From Fructobacillus apis (GTDB lineage: Bacteria > Bacillota > Bacilli > Lactobacillales > Lactobacillaceae), in the NCBI RefSeq assembly GCF_023893635.1, contig NZ_JAMWYK010000007.1, positions 1 to 52,909 on the forward strand: a DNA stretch of 52,909 nt. Reading direction: 5' to 3'. The position numbers were made by a program, and so were the translations under genes. Below, piece by piece: positions 46,498 to 52,909 of the stretch (position 1 is its first letter; each line of letters starts with the position of its first letter). The notes under the pieces were generated by a model. It was not told where the DNA came from, did not search any database, and saw nothing but the letters and a program-made list of their open reading frames with translations.

Positions 46498-46523
46498 AGC
46501 ACACCCTGCGGTGTGCTTTTTTT
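46498..46523 (+). terminator. Terminator after the 82-residue membrane protein gene
   Basis: AGCACACC pairs with GGTGTGCT around CTGC-type loop bases, followed by seven T. Confidence 0.9.
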
Positions 46524-46626
46524 GTTGCCCCGGACCAGCGACCAAAATCCAGCAAAAATGTTAAATAGGGCCGGGCGGTGTCCTAAATGACATGAAAACA
46601 AATATTTTCTCGCTTTCTTCAACAAA

Positions 46627-46677
46627 CGATGATTTACTTACGGTGAATGAACAAACCGATCGCCGTAAGTAACATCG
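46627..46677 (+). promoter_or_regulatory. Long inverted repeat upstream of the zeta kinase gene
   Basis: CGATG plus TTACTTACGG (46627-46643, with a two-base AT bulge) pairs with CCGTAAGTAA plus CATCG (46663-46677): fifteen base pairs around a 19-base loop. It lies 7 bases before the SD region of the toxin gene. It could be an operator or an RNA hairpin that limits translation. No clear promoter box was found nearby. Confidence 0.65.
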
Positions 46678-46698
46678 CATGCAGTGAGAGGAGAGAGG

Positions 46699-47373
46699 AT
46701 GGTAGATAATTCAGTTGTATATGCGAAAGCTCATAAAAAAGAGTTTTTGCAGATGATGTTTAGTTATTCGGATAAGCCTCGTAGAAAAGCAGCAATTTTC
46801 ATGGCTGGTACACCTGGGGCTGGTAAAACCGAAATGGTTCAGAGTTTGTCACAGGTATTCGGTCCAAGTTACGCTTTAATTGATGCCGATCGCTTTCGAT
46901 CACAATTTCGAACTTATAACGGAAAAAATGCTGAAGATTTTCAAAGAGGGTCTTCTTTGTTGGTCGACTATACATTCACAGAAGTGGTTTCAAAGGGGTA
47001 TTCCTTCATTTTAGATGGAACATTTTCAAGACCAAAGTCAATGCAGAATGTTGAGCGCGTACTAAACCGTGGCTATAAAGCAGATATATACTTTGTGCAC
47101 CAAAGCCCGGAAGACGCGTGGCGTTTTACTAAAGTCAGGGCGGAAGAAGAGGGACGAGTGGTTCCGAAGCAAGCCTTTATTAGTAGTTACGTTCATGCAA
47201 GAGAAAACGTGCATACGATTAAAGAACGGTTTAAAACACAGGTCATGTTAAATATAGTGTTTAAGGACTACACGAACACCGTGACAGATTTTGTTGAAGA
47301 TGCTGAAAGTTTAGAGGATATTCTTCCTCCTAAAGTTAGCGAAAAAGAAATTGAGGTACTAATCAATGATTAA
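46699..47373 (+). CDS. Zeta-type toxin kinase
   Basis: The 224-residue protein has Walker A MAGTPGAGKT at residues 37-44, LIDADRFRSQF after it (the Asp thought to act in catalysis), and FILDGTFSRPKSM. This is the zeta/PezT fold, in which members phosphorylate UDP-N-acetylglucosamine or related cell-wall precursors. The usual antitoxin (epsilon/PezA) is not upstream; a 52-codon gene overlaps its 3' end. I start at ATG 46699, preceded by GAGGAGAGAGG; a GTG at 46684 is inside the SD. Composition is more AT-rich than core genes. Confidence 0.85.
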   Translation: MVDNSVVYAKAHKKEFLQMMFSYSDKPRRKAAIFMAGTPGAGKTEMVQSLSQVFGPSYALIDADRFRSQFRTYNGKNAEDFQRGSSLLVDYTFTEVVSKGYSFILDGTFSRPKSMQNVERVLNRGYKADIYFVHQSPEDAWRFTKVRAEEEGRVVPKQAFISSYVHARENVHTIKERFKTQVMLNIVFKDYTNTVTDFVEDAESLEDILPPKVSEKEIEVLIND

Positions 47374-47524
47374 TTTAGAACAAGCAAGGGCCATCGTGGC
47401 GAAATATAATAACGACTACTGTGACTTCTGGGAGTTCTCGACAAAGGAAGAACGGCAAGCGGTATTTCAGTACATCACATGGGAAGCAAACATGATGCAG
47501 CGTCGTTTAGCTGGTCTCGAATAA
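47366..47524 (+). CDS. Small protein overlapping the zeta kinase, candidate antitoxin
   Basis: The 52-residue product MINLEQARAIVAKYNNDYCD, FWEFSTKEERQAVFQYITWE, ANMMQRRLAGLE is helical and charged with many aromatic residues. Its ATG lies within the last codons of the kinase gene (8-base overlap), so translation is coupled. No separate SD is needed. Gene order, toxin first, is reversed relative to epsilon-zeta. An antitoxin role is inferred from size and coupling only. Confidence 0.7.
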   Translation: MINLEQARAIVAKYNNDYCDFWEFSTKEERQAVFQYITWEANMMQRRLAGLE

Positions 47525-47525
47525 G

Positions 47526-47556
47526 AAAAAGGTCTGAGTAATGCTCAGACCTTTTT
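47526..47556 (+). terminator. Terminator of the zeta operon
   Basis: AAAAAGGTCTGAG (47526-47538) pairs perfectly with CTCAGACCTTTTT (47544-47556). Confidence 0.95.
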
Positions 47557-47768
47557 CTTATTCCCACCACAAAGTTCCACTATGTTTCGGGCAAGTGTCG
47601 AAACAACGACAAAAGTAATTTTTTCACATAATCGCCACGGTATCGAAACAAATACAGGGTGTCTTGTTACCAAACTGTTGATTAGTAACCGAGTCTTAAC
47701 CGCATGAGATGGGCATTCGGACTACAATGAAAGCAGTTAAAGATAGAGAAACAAGGAGAATATAAAAT

Positions 47769-48161
47769 ATGGAAACTCGTGTACAACGTTACTCAAACGT
47801 AGCAAAGAAGACGTCACGTCGTTCAATGGTAGCAATCGCTTCAGCCGCAGCATTCTTTACTGTTGGTGGTGGTGTTTATGCTGCTGATGGTAATTTAAAC
47901 TTTGATCCTGCCAACGTTTCTGGTGTGATTAGTCGTTTGCAAGACAAGTTGGACGCAACTGCTGATGATTTGAACATGACCACAGCAAAGCTCAAAGCAG
48001 AAAAGCAAAATCATGCTAAGGACGTTGCCAATGCAAAGGCTTATCACGATACATTGGAAGCTAAAAAAGATGATCTTAAAAAGGCCACTTCTGCAACTAC
48101 AGCTGCTGAAACTGAATGGAACAATAATTATGATCAAAATGGAAATGTAATTACTCAATAA
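47769..48161 (+). CDS. Secreted small coiled-coil protein, unknown
   Basis: The 130-residue protein has a basic start (KKTSRR), a signal peptide (SMVAIASAAAFFTVGGGVYA ending AAD) and a helical remainder (ISRLQDKLDATADDLNMTTA to ETEWNNNYDQ) with heptad-like spacing. AAGGAG precedes the ATG. No wall-anchoring signal. Function unknown; secreted helical proteins of this type in lactic acid bacteria are often cell-surface or stress linked, but nothing here shows it. Confidence 0.8.
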   Translation: METRVQRYSNVAKKTSRRSMVAIASAAAFFTVGGGVYAADGNLNFDPANVSGVISRLQDKLDATADDLNMTTAKLKAEKQNHAKDVANAKAYHDTLEAKKDDLKKATSATTAAETEWNNNYDQNGNVITQ

Positions 48162-48193
48162 ACCTGCTGGTGAACACCCAACATTTCCCACAC

Positions 48194-48216
48194 CCCAGCC
48201 TCCCGGCTGGGTTTTT
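48194..48216 (+). terminator. Terminator of the secreted protein gene
   Basis: CCCAGCC (48194-48200) pairs with GGCTGGG (48205-48211) across TCCC, then T's. Confidence 0.9.
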
Positions 48217-48239
48217 CTTTTGTCTTCAACCACTTTCCT

Positions 48240-48392
48240 TGTCGATAACTTCCTTAGAAGGACCCCTTTGGTCCTTATTCATTCACTTTTCCACCGAGTT
48301 ATCGACTGTTTTTTACGAAAACTACCCGAAATATTCGTAAATCTGTCGATAACTCTGTCAATAAGTGCAGAAGTCCATTCAAATTATCCACA
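48240..48392. other. Cluster of DnaA-box-like sequences
   Basis: Six 9-mers resemble TTATCCACA within 153 bases: TTATCCACA exactly at 48384-48392 (+); TTATCGACA at 48240-48248 and 48344-48352 (both -); TTATCGACT at 48299-48307 (+); TTTTCCACC at 48287-48295 (+); TTATTGACA at 48356-48364 (-). The region is AT-rich and also contains the hairpin AAGGACC/GGTCCTT (48258-48276). No replication gene is nearby. It may titrate DnaA or be an old replicon remnant. Confidence 0.55.
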
Positions 48393-48400
48393 AGCGAATT

Positions 48401-48432
48401 AAAAAAAAGCAGCCCAAAAGGCTGCTTTTTTC
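48401..48432. terminator. Bidirectional terminator
   Basis: AAAAGCAGCC and GGCTGCTTTT pair around CAAAA with A and T tracts on both sides. It ends the minus-strand metallopeptidase operon. Confidence 0.92.
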
Positions 48433-48846
48433 TTAGATTTGCTGCAATAAAGCGTTGAGACTTTTCATGATTTTCTCTGTGTCAGAGAAGGCGTAGCGAT
48501 ACAAAATCATGAGTAAACCAAAGAGGTTTCCGAAAAGTCCGATGATCAAACACTTTTGAACCTCTGGGTGCACGCGTTCGCTCAAGAAGAAAACGATGTA
48601 AAAAATAAGCATCGTGATGAGGGAAAAAGTGATTATTAAGCCGTAGACCAACCGTTTTCGTAATTTTATTTTCGCCTTCAGTTCTTTACCCAAGAGATGC
48701 TGTAAAAGCGAGGCGGTATTCAGCGTAATTTCTTCGATGTTGCATGGCGGTTTCAGGTTGTCGTCCTGAAGGGTGTCGGCGAACAAATCGTCATCGTTTT
48801 GACGAGAGGCGGCCGTCGCCTTGTGCTCCTTTCTGTCTTTTTTCAT
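48433..48846 (-). CDS. Two-helix membrane protein, partner of the ImmA/IrrE peptidase
   Basis: The 137-residue protein has a charged first half (NDDDLFADTLQDDNL, ASLLQHLLGKELKAKIKLRK) and two hydrophobic helices (LVYGLIITFSLITMLIFYIV and CLIIGLFGNLFGLLMILYRY). It starts two bases after the peptidase stop, so the two are co-translated. Family not recognised. It could be an anchor or the target of the peptidase; inference only. Confidence 0.78.
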   Translation of the reverse strand: MKKDRKEHKATAASRQNDDDLFADTLQDDNLKPPCNIEEITLNTASLLQHLLGKELKAKIKLRKRLVYGLIITFSLITMLIFYIVFFLSERVHPEVQKCLIIGLFGNLFGLLMILYRYAFSDTEKIMKSLNALLQQI

Positions 48847-48848
48847 TG

Positions 48849-49472
48849 TTACTGACCTTTTTCCTTTCCCATCAATTCATTAATGCGCAGATGAGCTCGT
48901 CTTTGCTCAACGTCGAAGTACCAGGCGATGGTGCTGATGGCGTCTAAAAGGTCTAGCTTTGGTTCACAGGCCCAACGAAGAAGCGATCGGGTGCTTCTTC
49001 TTGGCATCAAAAAACACGTCGCAAAATAGTCGGCCTCGGCCTCTTTTCTCGCATCATCACTGCCCGAATCGTCGCGCTCACCATCACGATCTCGACTTTT
49101 ATAACTGGTCGCCAGGAGCCGTTCGTCCTTGTTAACACGTTGCTTCTTTTCAATTTCCTCCATATTCATCACGGCGGAAGTGATGTCGACTTGCCACTCT
49201 AAAAGCAGATGTCCCATTTCATGTACTAATGAATAAAGGAATTGCTCAGGAGACTGGTGTGCATCCACGTAAATCTTAGGTTTCTTCTTTTTGACGTCAT
49301 AAGTGAGATAAGCATTGACTGACTTCGCCGATAAGTCCGCCAGACCAAGGTCGATGTCAAAGAGCCGAAGATAAGAAGGGAGCCTTAAATTTTCCTTCTC
49401 ATCCAGCGTCAACTTCTTCCTCGTCTTCACCGCCAGCTTCTCAATCTGCTTTCGACGTTTCTTCGTAATCAT
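48849..49472 (-). CDS. ImmA/IrrE family metallopeptidase
   Basis: The 207-residue protein has HEMGH at residues 84-88 and the second zinc ligand region EAEADYFATCFLMP, the hallmarks of the ImmA/IrrE family. Members cleave repressors (ICEBs1 ImmR, DdrO) or act in phage-defence toxin systems. No helix-turn-helix repressor gene lies next to it; a membrane protein follows instead. An acidic DRDGERDDSGSDD insertion precedes the second motif. AAAGGAGG precedes the ATG. Confidence 0.87.
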   Translation of the reverse strand: MITKKRRKQIEKLAVKTRKKLTLDEKENLRLPSYLRLFDIDLGLADLSAKSVNAYLTYDVKKKKPKIYVDAHQSPEQFLYSLVHEMGHLLLEWQVDITSAVMNMEEIEKKQRVNKDERLLATSYKSRDRDGERDDSGSDDARKEAEADYFATCFLMPRRSTRSLLRWACEPKLDLLDAISTIAWYFDVEQRRAHLRINELMGKEKGQ

Positions 49473-49675
49473 ATGGACCTCCTTTTGTACATTTCTACCT
49501 CCATTTTGCTCCCGTCATTCCTAATCTCCTAGCAAAGTCAAACCCGACCGCCTAACATGTCACTTCCGCGTCCTATTCGACATCTTTCCCAGCCACTCAA
49601 GATTCTAAACAAATCATTGCGAATTCCTGTTCAAATTTTTAAAAGAGGCGTATAACAGGGATAGGAGGTGTTGTG

Positions 49676-51142
49676 ATGTTTAAAAATACGCCACATGCCA
49701 AAAGGGAGAAGAACAAAGGAGCTTTCGCGTCCGCAGTCAATCAATTGGCCTACAAGGTACTCCTTGTTTTTGCGGTCTTTTTGGCTCTTTCTTCCTTATC
49801 GTTTACAGGAAATCAAAACGAGTTTGCGGGCTTCCACGAAGGACATTCCGCTTCTGCTGCAGTGTTAGATCCAAAGGACTTCATCACTGACGTGCACTTG
49901 CTTGATTTATCGCACCCAGGTGCTAGCCACTTTGGTTACTACGATGATTTACAAGCGGACTGGTTCTTTTCTGTGCCGGATAATTCGAACTTGCACGCTG
50001 GGGACACGCTGACCATTCACATTCCGGAGCAGCTCGAAACGCTGACCGACGATGACTTTAACATCATGTCTCATTCCGGAAACGTTTTCGGAAGCGTGCA
50101 CGTGGACAAGAATCAGAAGACGATTACTGTGACCTTCAACCAGTACGCGGAGAACGCCGTGAAGGACCACACGGTGCACGGTGAGCTGAAGCTCGGTTTG
50201 ACCATTGGGCCAAACGGGACGCACGTACGTAAAAAGAACCACATTGATTGGGGCTTTGGTGATAAGTCGACGGATGTCGTCATTGACCCAGGGAATGGTC
50301 CAGCGGCGAACGAGGTGATCTTTAAGTGGTCATGGTTTGACCCGAAGGATAAGAACTTGATTCACTGGCAGATTCGGGTGGACGCGATGGACATTCCGAT
50401 TAAAAACGCCGTTTTGACGGATAACATGGGGCCTTTCCAGGAGATTGTGCCGGGTTCTGTGAAGGGTGGAAAGACGGTCTATAACAAGGATGCCAACAAC
50501 TTTACGCCGGGCGAGTTGGTGCCTGATAGTGACATCCATTATCAAGACAACAACGACTTTTCGGTTACGATTGGTGATATCAAACAGTCTTACTTGTTTG
50601 ATGTGGATAGCCGGATAACGGATGGGCGCAGTCAGAAGGCCTATGCCAACACGGCCAAGGTGAACGGGGATAGCATTCCCGAGAAAAGCATCACGGTTTA
50701 CCAAGGTGTGACGCAGGGGTCCGGAACGGCAGATGCTGGTAAGAAGCACCACGATCAGCCAACGCCTAACCCAACGCCAAATCCAACGCCAAAGCCCACA
50801 CCAAACCCACAGCCAAATCCTAGCCCTAAACCAACACCAAATCCAACGCCAAAACCAACACCGGTCAATCCGCTGCCTAACCCAACGCCAGTGGTGCCGG
50901 ACCACCATAACGTGGATCCGATTAAGCCGGAAGTAAATCCGACTCCGGAGCCAAGGAACGGGTTGCCACAGGTGGATACGGACGACGGTGTGCAGACGAA
51001 GGCGGGTGAAAACATCCAGCTGGGAAAGCGACCACTGCCGGATACGGAAAAGGAAGCAAGCTGGAAGGTGGACGGCGTGCTGGTCGGGGAACTGGTCGGC
51101 TCGTTCGCACTCGCTTGGTATTTCTCTAAGAAGAAGCAATAA
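49676..51142 (+). CDS. Surface adhesin paralogue with Pro-rich stalk and degenerate sortase signal
   Basis: The 488-residue protein has an N-terminal hydrophobic signal (VLLVFAVFLALSSLSFTG after a basic start), an adhesive region, a long PNPTP/KPTP stalk (residues about 360-420) and a C-terminal LPDTE-hydrophobic-KKKQ signal. The block FKWSWFDPKDKNLIHWQIRV and NAVLTDNMGPFQ match the adhesin at 42545. LPDTE departs from LPxTG/A, and the helix carries Asp and Glu, so anchoring may be inefficient. AGGAGG favours ATG 49676 over GTG 49673. Confidence 0.85.
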   Translation: MFKNTPHAKREKNKGAFASAVNQLAYKVLLVFAVFLALSSLSFTGNQNEFAGFHEGHSASAAVLDPKDFITDVHLLDLSHPGASHFGYYDDLQADWFFSVPDNSNLHAGDTLTIHIPEQLETLTDDDFNIMSHSGNVFGSVHVDKNQKTITVTFNQYAENAVKDHTVHGELKLGLTIGPNGTHVRKKNHIDWGFGDKSTDVVIDPGNGPAANEVIFKWSWFDPKDKNLIHWQIRVDAMDIPIKNAVLTDNMGPFQEIVPGSVKGGKTVYNKDANNFTPGELVPDSDIHYQDNNDFSVTIGDIKQSYLFDVDSRITDGRSQKAYANTAKVNGDSIPEKSITVYQGVTQGSGTADAGKKHHDQPTPNPTPNPTPKPTPNPQPNPSPKPTPNPTPKPTPVNPLPNPTPVVPDHHNVDPIKPEVNPTPEPRNGLPQVDTDDGVQTKAGENIQLGKRPLPDTEKEASWKVDGVLVGELVGSFALAWYFSKKKQ

Positions 51143-51152
51143 ATGAAAAAAC

Positions 51153-51184
51153 AAAAGCAGCACCCATTCGGGCGCTGCTTTTTT
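51153..51184 (+). terminator. Terminator of the second adhesin gene
   Basis: AAAAGCAGC pairs with GCTGCTTTT around a CCC/GGG inner stem, followed by T's. Confidence 0.85.
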
Positions 51185-51195
51185 CGAACCACAAA

Positions 51196-51223
51196 AAAGG
51201 GCGGGCATCACAACCCGCCCTTT
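51196..51223. terminator. Second hairpin, possible bidirectional terminator
   Basis: AAAGGGCGGG (51196-51205) pairs perfectly with CCCGCCCTTT (51214-51223). The flanking T and A tracts are short. Confidence 0.6.
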
Positions 51224-51275
51224 CATGTTGGCTTTGACGCACCAACAGCAAGCACAGCAATAAAAAAGCACATAA

Positions 51276-51312
51276 CAAAAAAGCACCCCTATTTCAGAAG
51301 GGTGCTTTTTTT
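51276..51312. terminator. Bidirectional terminator between convergent genes
   Basis: AAAAAGCACCC and GGGTGCTTTTT pair around an 11-base loop, with A and T tracts; it can stop the minus-strand DUF6287 gene. Confidence 0.9.
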
Positions 51313-51325
51313 ATACAAATTCAAA

Positions 51326-51865
51326 TTAATCGACCTTGGTAAAGATGTTGTGGTCGTCCATTTGTTGGCCGGAGTAGATGCGGTCAACGCTTGGGTTGGA
51401 CGTGCCGTCGAGCTTGACGTTGGCGGGAATGAAGTAGGTGGAGACGGCACCGGAAGGACCGACGTTGTGGTCCTTGGGGCCGATGAAGGTCTTGAGCATG
51501 CCCTTGTCGATGGAAGCGGCGGGGATGCTGTCGACGCTAGCGAGGAAGACTTCGCGGTCGGAACGGGTTTCACCGTTTGAGGTGAGGGAGACGAGGCCGT
51601 TCTTGTCGAAGACGAAGGTGTCACCGGCGGGGTTCTTCCAGGTGCCGACAACGGATCGGAAGTCGCCGGACTTGATGGCGGCTAGATCCATGCCTTTGGC
51701 AGTTTTATCGTCATTTTGGGAAGTCTTTTTAGTAGACTTTTTGGCGGGTGTTGTCTTTTTGACTTTGTCGTCGTCGCTGATGGTGTGAATGTAGTGGTAG
51801 CCGGCGAAAAGGGCGCAGACGGCGGCAACGGCGATGATGAGGTAACGAACGGTTTTGGATTGCAT
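51326..51865 (-). CDS. DUF6287-type extracytoplasmic protein
   Basis: The 179-residue protein has an N-terminal helix (YLIIAVAAVCALFAGYHYI), a Lys/Thr-rich linker and a domain starting MDLAAIKSGDFRSVVGTWKN with DTFVFDKNGLVSL, as seen in DUF6287 proteins of lactic acid bacteria; their role is unknown. A cysteine in the helix (VCALF) is not a convincing lipobox. AAAGGAG precedes the ATG, and an extended -10 TGCTATACT lies 20 bases upstream. Confidence 0.8.
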   Translation of the reverse strand: MQSKTVRYLIIAVAAVCALFAGYHYIHTISDDDKVKKTTPAKKSTKKTSQNDDKTAKGMDLAAIKSGDFRSVVGTWKNPAGDTFVFDKNGLVSLTSNGETRSDREVFLASVDSIPAASIDKGMLKTFIGPKDHNVGPSGAVSTYFIPANVKLDGTSNPSVDRIYSGQQMDDHNIFTKVD

Positions 51866-51887
51866 GATGATCTCCTTTGTTAGTTCC

Positions 51888-51896
51888 AGTATAGCA
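51888..51896 (-). promoter_or_regulatory. Extended -10 promoter of the DUF6287 gene
   Basis: On the minus strand TGCTATACT reads as a TGn-extended -10 box (51888-51896). No good -35 is visible. Confidence 0.55.
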
Positions 51897-51906
51897 CGGG
51901 GAAAAC

Positions 51907-51942
51907 AAAAGGGCCCCGCCCAAAAAGCGGGCCCCTTTTTTA
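51907..51942. terminator. Orphan terminator between divergent genes
   Basis: AAAAGGGCCCCGC and GCGGGCCCCTTTT pair with one mismatch around CCAAAAA, with tracts on both sides. It lies upstream of both flanking genes and ends none of them, suggesting a lost gene or insulation. Confidence 0.75.
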
Positions 51943-52001
51943 CAAACGCGTGAAAAGGCCAGAAAATATTCTGAAATGGAAATCAGAGATGTTTTGAAAC
52001 T

Positions 52002-52010
52002 TGCTATAAT
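52002..52010 (+). promoter_or_regulatory. Extended -10 promoter of the SIR2-like gene
   Basis: TGCTATAAT (52002-52010) combines TGn with a perfect TATAAT; the -35 is poor. The start codon follows after 46 bases. Confidence 0.65.
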
Positions 52011-52055
52011 AACGACGAATAGAGCGGATTAAAAGATGCTAAAAAGGAGGTATAC

Positions 52056-52892
52056 ATGGACTTTTTATCTGATTTGAAGAACAAGAATCAATTCCCGGTT
52101 ATTTTCATTGGTTCTGGAATAACGCAACGCTATTTTAAGAATGCCTTAAATTGGGATGGTTTATTACAAAGCCTTTGGGAGGAGACCGGAGAAGAACAAT
52201 CTTACTATTCTCGCTTTCATGAATTGGAACAACAATTCCAAAAGGATAAATTTAGAGTTTACACCAAATTGGCTCAAGAACTGGAAGAGAAGTTCGATAC
52301 AGCATTTTATGATGGAAAGATAACGATGCAAAGCCTGTCTCCAGAGGAGGCGCACCAGAATGAAATGTCACCCTTCAAAAGAAGAATTGCTGAATATTTT
52401 GAACATCTAGAGCCAAGAGAAGAGTTTAAAAACGAGTTGAAATTATTTGGGAAGATGATTCGAAAAGCTCGTATGATTGTGACAACTAACTATGATTCGC
52501 TCATAGAAGATACGCTTTTTAATCAAATATCGAAAAAAGTTGGTAACCGAGGGTTGTTTGAGCCTAGTTCCGAATTAAATGTGCTATACAAGATTCACGG
52601 CTCCATTGAAGAACCAGAGTCACTTGTCATAACGCAGCGTGACTATGAGGGTTTAAAACGTACATCTGCCATTGTGAACGCAAAAATATTGAGTGAATTA
52701 ACAAGTTCTCCAATTTTGTTTATTGGGTATTCATTAACAGATAATAATGTACAGTCACTGCTAAAGGATCTCGCTGATAACATGCCATTCGATGTGGGAC
52801 AGTCAGCTAAACGAATTGGCTCATATGTCAAGAAATTGGACAAAAATAAGTGTATAAAATATTTTGAGCTACGTCCGTTAAATACATTCTAA
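52056..52892 (+). CDS. SIR2-like domain protein, probable phage-defence NADase
   Basis: The 278-residue protein has the SIR2-like blocks VIFIGSGITQRYF (residues 15-27), MIVTTNYDSLIEDTLF, LYKIHGSIEEPESLVITQRD (conserved histidine) and ILFIGYSLTDNNVQSLLKD. Such proteins often deplete NAD upon phage infection (Thoeris ThsA and DSR types). Here the chain ends right after the SIR2 core (KYFELRPLNTF), with no effector or sensor extension, so it needs a partner gene, is a minimal form, or is truncated. Only 17 bases follow, so the partner is outside. AAAGGAGG precedes the ATG; composition is AT-rich. Confidence 0.85.
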   Translation: MDFLSDLKNKNQFPVIFIGSGITQRYFKNALNWDGLLQSLWEETGEEQSYYSRFHELEQQFQKDKFRVYTKLAQELEEKFDTAFYDGKITMQSLSPEEAHQNEMSPFKRRIAEYFEHLEPREEFKNELKLFGKMIRKARMIVTTNYDSLIEDTLFNQISKKVGNRGLFEPSSELNVLYKIHGSIEEPESLVITQRDYEGLKRTSAIVNAKILSELTSSPILFIGYSLTDNNVQSLLKDLADNMPFDVGQSAKRIGSYVKKLDKNKCIKYFELRPLNTF

Positions 52893-52909
52893 TCAATTCA
52901 TTTGTTTCT

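Noticed and set aside
48240-48392. Chromosomal replication origin
   Set aside because: No dnaA, dnaN or rpmH nearby, and only one box is exact; a DnaA-binding cluster is the more modest reading.
50330-51286. 318-codon frame on the minus strand opposite the Pro-rich adhesin
   Set aside because: It is rich in Trp, Arg and Cys, the mirror of PNPTP codons, has no SD and lies fully antisense to a clear gene.

Overview
The window looks like the core chromosome of a low-to-mid GC lactic acid bacterium of the Leuconostocaceae/Weissella type. This is inferred from the strong TTG bias for leucine, strong Shine-Dalgarno (SD) sites, the serS-secA-prfB-clpC and str/S10/spc/alpha gene order, a T-box on serS and an LPxTA-type sortase signal. 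Weissella is the best guess; no 16S gene is present to prove it.

Layout. 1-8.1 kb: end of a tRNA-Ile gene, T-box-controlled serS, secA, a frameshift-free prfB and clpC. 8.1-10.1 kb: an AT-rich two-gene island (membrane protein plus DGQHR-domain protein) inserted between two copies of the clpC terminator. 10.1-11.2 kb: a convergent prepilin peptidase gene (comC-like) and a degenerate tandem array. 11.2-14.5 kb: the str operon (rpsL-rpsG-fusA). 14.7-18.6 kb: a polyamine ABC importer (potABCD). 18.7-32.8 kb: the S10-spc-alpha ribosomal superoperon (rpsJ to rplQ, with secY, adk, infA and rpoA), lacking rpsN between rplE and rpsH. 32.9-36.8 kb: the energy-coupling module ecfA1-ecfA2-ecfT, truA and an FMN split-barrel protein.

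From 36.8 kb the window is accessory, interrupted only by rplM-rpsI (44.4-45.2 kb) with an L13-type leader. The first accessory block has a small membrane-protein pair, a C39-peptidase bacteriocin-type ABC exporter broken by a one-base frameshift, five consecutive tiny genes encoding double-glycine leader peptides, and a sortase-anchored surface protein. The second block has three tiny single-pass membrane proteins (two with a CC/HH tail), a zeta-type toxin kinase overlapped by a 52-codon gene, a secreted coiled-coil protein, a cluster of DnaA-box-like sites, an ImmA/IrrE metallopeptidase paired with a two-TM protein, a second surface adhesin paralogous to the first, a DUF6287-type lipid- or membrane-anchored protein and a SIR2-like defence protein at the right edge.

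How it works together: the core genes supply translation, protein export and proteostasis in long co-transcribed units with structured leaders. The accessory blocks look like a turnover zone for peptide competition (exporter plus leader peptides), adhesion (two related wall proteins) and phage or stress defence (DGQHR, zeta, ImmA/IrrE, SIR2). The most interesting candidates for undescribed biology are the five-peptide double-glycine array, the repeat-bounded DGQHR island, the zeta kinase with its overlapping downstream partner, and the CC/HH mini-membrane proteins.
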